Shown here piece after piece: positions 63,901-64,000 of a stretch of DNA of 64,000 bases. Numbering within the stretch: position 1 is the stretch's first letter; each line of letters opens with the position of its first letter. The stretch spans positions 1 to 64,000 of the forward strand of contig JAGAQY010000051.1 of NCBI GenBank assembly GCA_017622495.1, read 5' to 3'. Source of the DNA: Bacteroidaceae bacterium (GTDB taxonomy: Bacteria; Bacteroidota; Bacteroidia; Bacteroidales; Bacteroidaceae). A program made the translations under genes and the position numbers. Under the pieces are notes generated by a model, which saw only the letters and a program-made list of their open reading frames with translations, was not told where the DNA came from and did not search any database.

Positions 63901-64000
63901 ATGAGGGTATGAGCTAGAAATTAAGTTTAATCCTTGAGTAAGATTACGCTTGTTTAATCCCCAAATAGAATATAATAATTCATAATCTTTATCTATCTCA
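60928..64000 (-). CDS. HD phosphohydrolase domain fused to GHKL (Hsp90-like) ATPase, 5' end outside window
   Basis: At least 1023 residues. The Met at 63873 is not the start: the frame stays open upstream to the window edge and supplies YPHYSKHDISHS, the opening HD motif, so the gene is partial. Domains: HD-type metal phosphohydrolase (first about 270 visible residues; later HD at CLTHDIGM and LLHGDSF), then a GHKL ATPase with N-box FIREIVQNAFDASKIQM, G1 EDYGTGIS, G2 AFGIGLQSIFFVA and G3 GTTIRIDI, then a 400-residue unrecognised C-terminus. The gene is far more AT-rich than its neighbours, a sign of transfer. Such HD-GHKL fusions are found among prokaryotic conflict and anti-phage genes, so defence is a reasoned but unproven role. 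Confidence 0.85.
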   Translation of the reverse strand, partial: EIDKDYELLYSIWGLNKRNLTQGLNLISSSYPHYSKHDISHSMTIVNNIQCLLGEERIKRLGATDTFLILMACLTHDIGMVLTYKIIEDEWKKDSFKDTLTKLADSNDSVIAELSKLLLSYKNNPKDLEQDNFKWALEVKNAVVILTSEIFRDKHARQSADNILYNDEFKTLADNYYSEQLPNRFIELLADIALLHGDSFNNVMTRLYQTANGYKGDYIHPRFIACLIRLGDLLDFDNNRFNTFSIASIKEMTETSVLHQQKHASVRHMLISPSKIEAELDCADENVYRVARNWFDWLEEEVSNQSKEWPNIAPIDLGGLPPIITKDSIKILYKGIQASPELLNLKFTMSQKKMFNILQGGGIYKEPGFAFIREIVQNAFDASKIQMWNDINAGLYDAYFRDKNISVDSIKFPDEITSSIYRQYPVNLTITWLNEQKDTIHIECEDYGTGISEATLLRMTKYVGDSRQGEQGYTENYKLMPYWLRPTAAFGIGLQSIFFVAKTFEVETAYPNEKTKRIIFRTAADNQYCSIVEENIKRKRGTTIRIDINKEKFSELFGTSFSWEVLDSVDTFRGEGDDIYLAKIDNFVFKTFRYVKYLCFNYSTVNFERGFSNEVLTDTLSQPIIEGDYKYSYRYEHGILVFDFLEKQFGSSFSLWFNNNLNHKNLPERLLLRDVLVSNAHFGYWKTGYLGFEWNLNNQATDTIVDISRDNLTYKGREWVTSTLLSVLLPKTIDLISETFIKEWNAYENENKTYQVGIDLQYLNYCLTAYAYNKNIYKKSILSKINIPCEIISFDDNAITADRFFEATTLLLVSGLKSNETNNVRQTEIVSIRGKYKDKLTGNIVVWNDSYLHNALMFNFICSEVVLFEKECEIYKLEKLSSKSSECKLVKSISGYLMDLDNITYHRCSRKTIYGLEEYPNIVIKNPWLNSFEHYPQYSSCCIYSPFTNKDEVGNLINITKDMPEQKIKDYVQENLLNYITPYMIGIIRKYNINANVTDDEIKGDYIRLMCDFIKLKRDQCHC

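Overview
The window looks like a chromosomal segment of a gut or oral Bacteroidales bacterium (Bacteroides/Prevotella-like). The pointers are the promoter pattern seen again and again (TTTG or TTG, about 20 bases, then TAnnTTTG), families typical of this order (DUF4494, DUF2764, SO_0444-type permease, HU/SPOR protein, BspA-like surface protein), a V-type ATPase operon, and AT-rich gaps filled with short repeats. No rRNA, tRNA, insertion sequence or CRISPR array was found. Genes are mostly in short operons.

Layout. 1-633 is a gene-free repeat region with two adjoining arrays of 22-base units. 634-4440 (minus) holds a phosphohexomutase and a RelA/SpoT-type protein. 4504-9306 (minus) is a TolC/HlyD/two-permease export operon. 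9472-13001 (plus) is a pectin-related operon (GH28, DUF4861) ending in a HAD phosphatase. 13086-14211 is DUF4494 plus the PLP-binding YggS. 14180-15650 (minus) is a response regulator and a membrane protein. 15916-20749 (plus) is an HU/SPOR protein, an FHA protein and an AddB-like nuclease. Then follow tilS, an MFS transporter, dinB and a HTH regulator with palindromic operators (to 25827). 26569-28761 (minus) is amn-holA-rhodanese. An HSDR_N protein, ppdK, a Cu/Zn permease with HMA domain, galE and the AddA-like helicase-nuclease fill 28954-38554.

38766-46745 is a seven-gene V-type ATPase operon (E, C-like DUF2764, A, B, D, I, K). The K subunit keeps the ligand set of sodium-binding rotors, so the enzyme is probably Na+-coupled. 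47796-51764 is an accessory pair: a BspA-like secreted protein and a GLUG-like lipoprotein, preceded by a 390-base leader that folds into two nested RNA structures. 52931-58250 (minus) is an aromatic amino acid catabolic operon: indolepyruvate oxidoreductase (iorA, iorB), an aminotransferase, an arylacetate-CoA ligase and an ACT protein. Together these would turn aromatic amino acids into arylacetates with ATP gain. 58518-60480 is a two-component system. From 60928 to the window edge an AT-rich gene encodes an HD phosphohydrolase fused to a GHKL ATPase; its 5' end lies outside the window.

The most unusual signals are the tandem structured leader before the surface-protein pair, an 81-base palindromic element inserted in frame into the V-ATPase I gene (and a smaller repeat in iorA), long intercistronic inverted repeats built from microrepeats, the 22-base arrays, a two-copy dispersed element at the borders of both AT-rich accessory segments, and the operator cluster over the HTH gene promoter.
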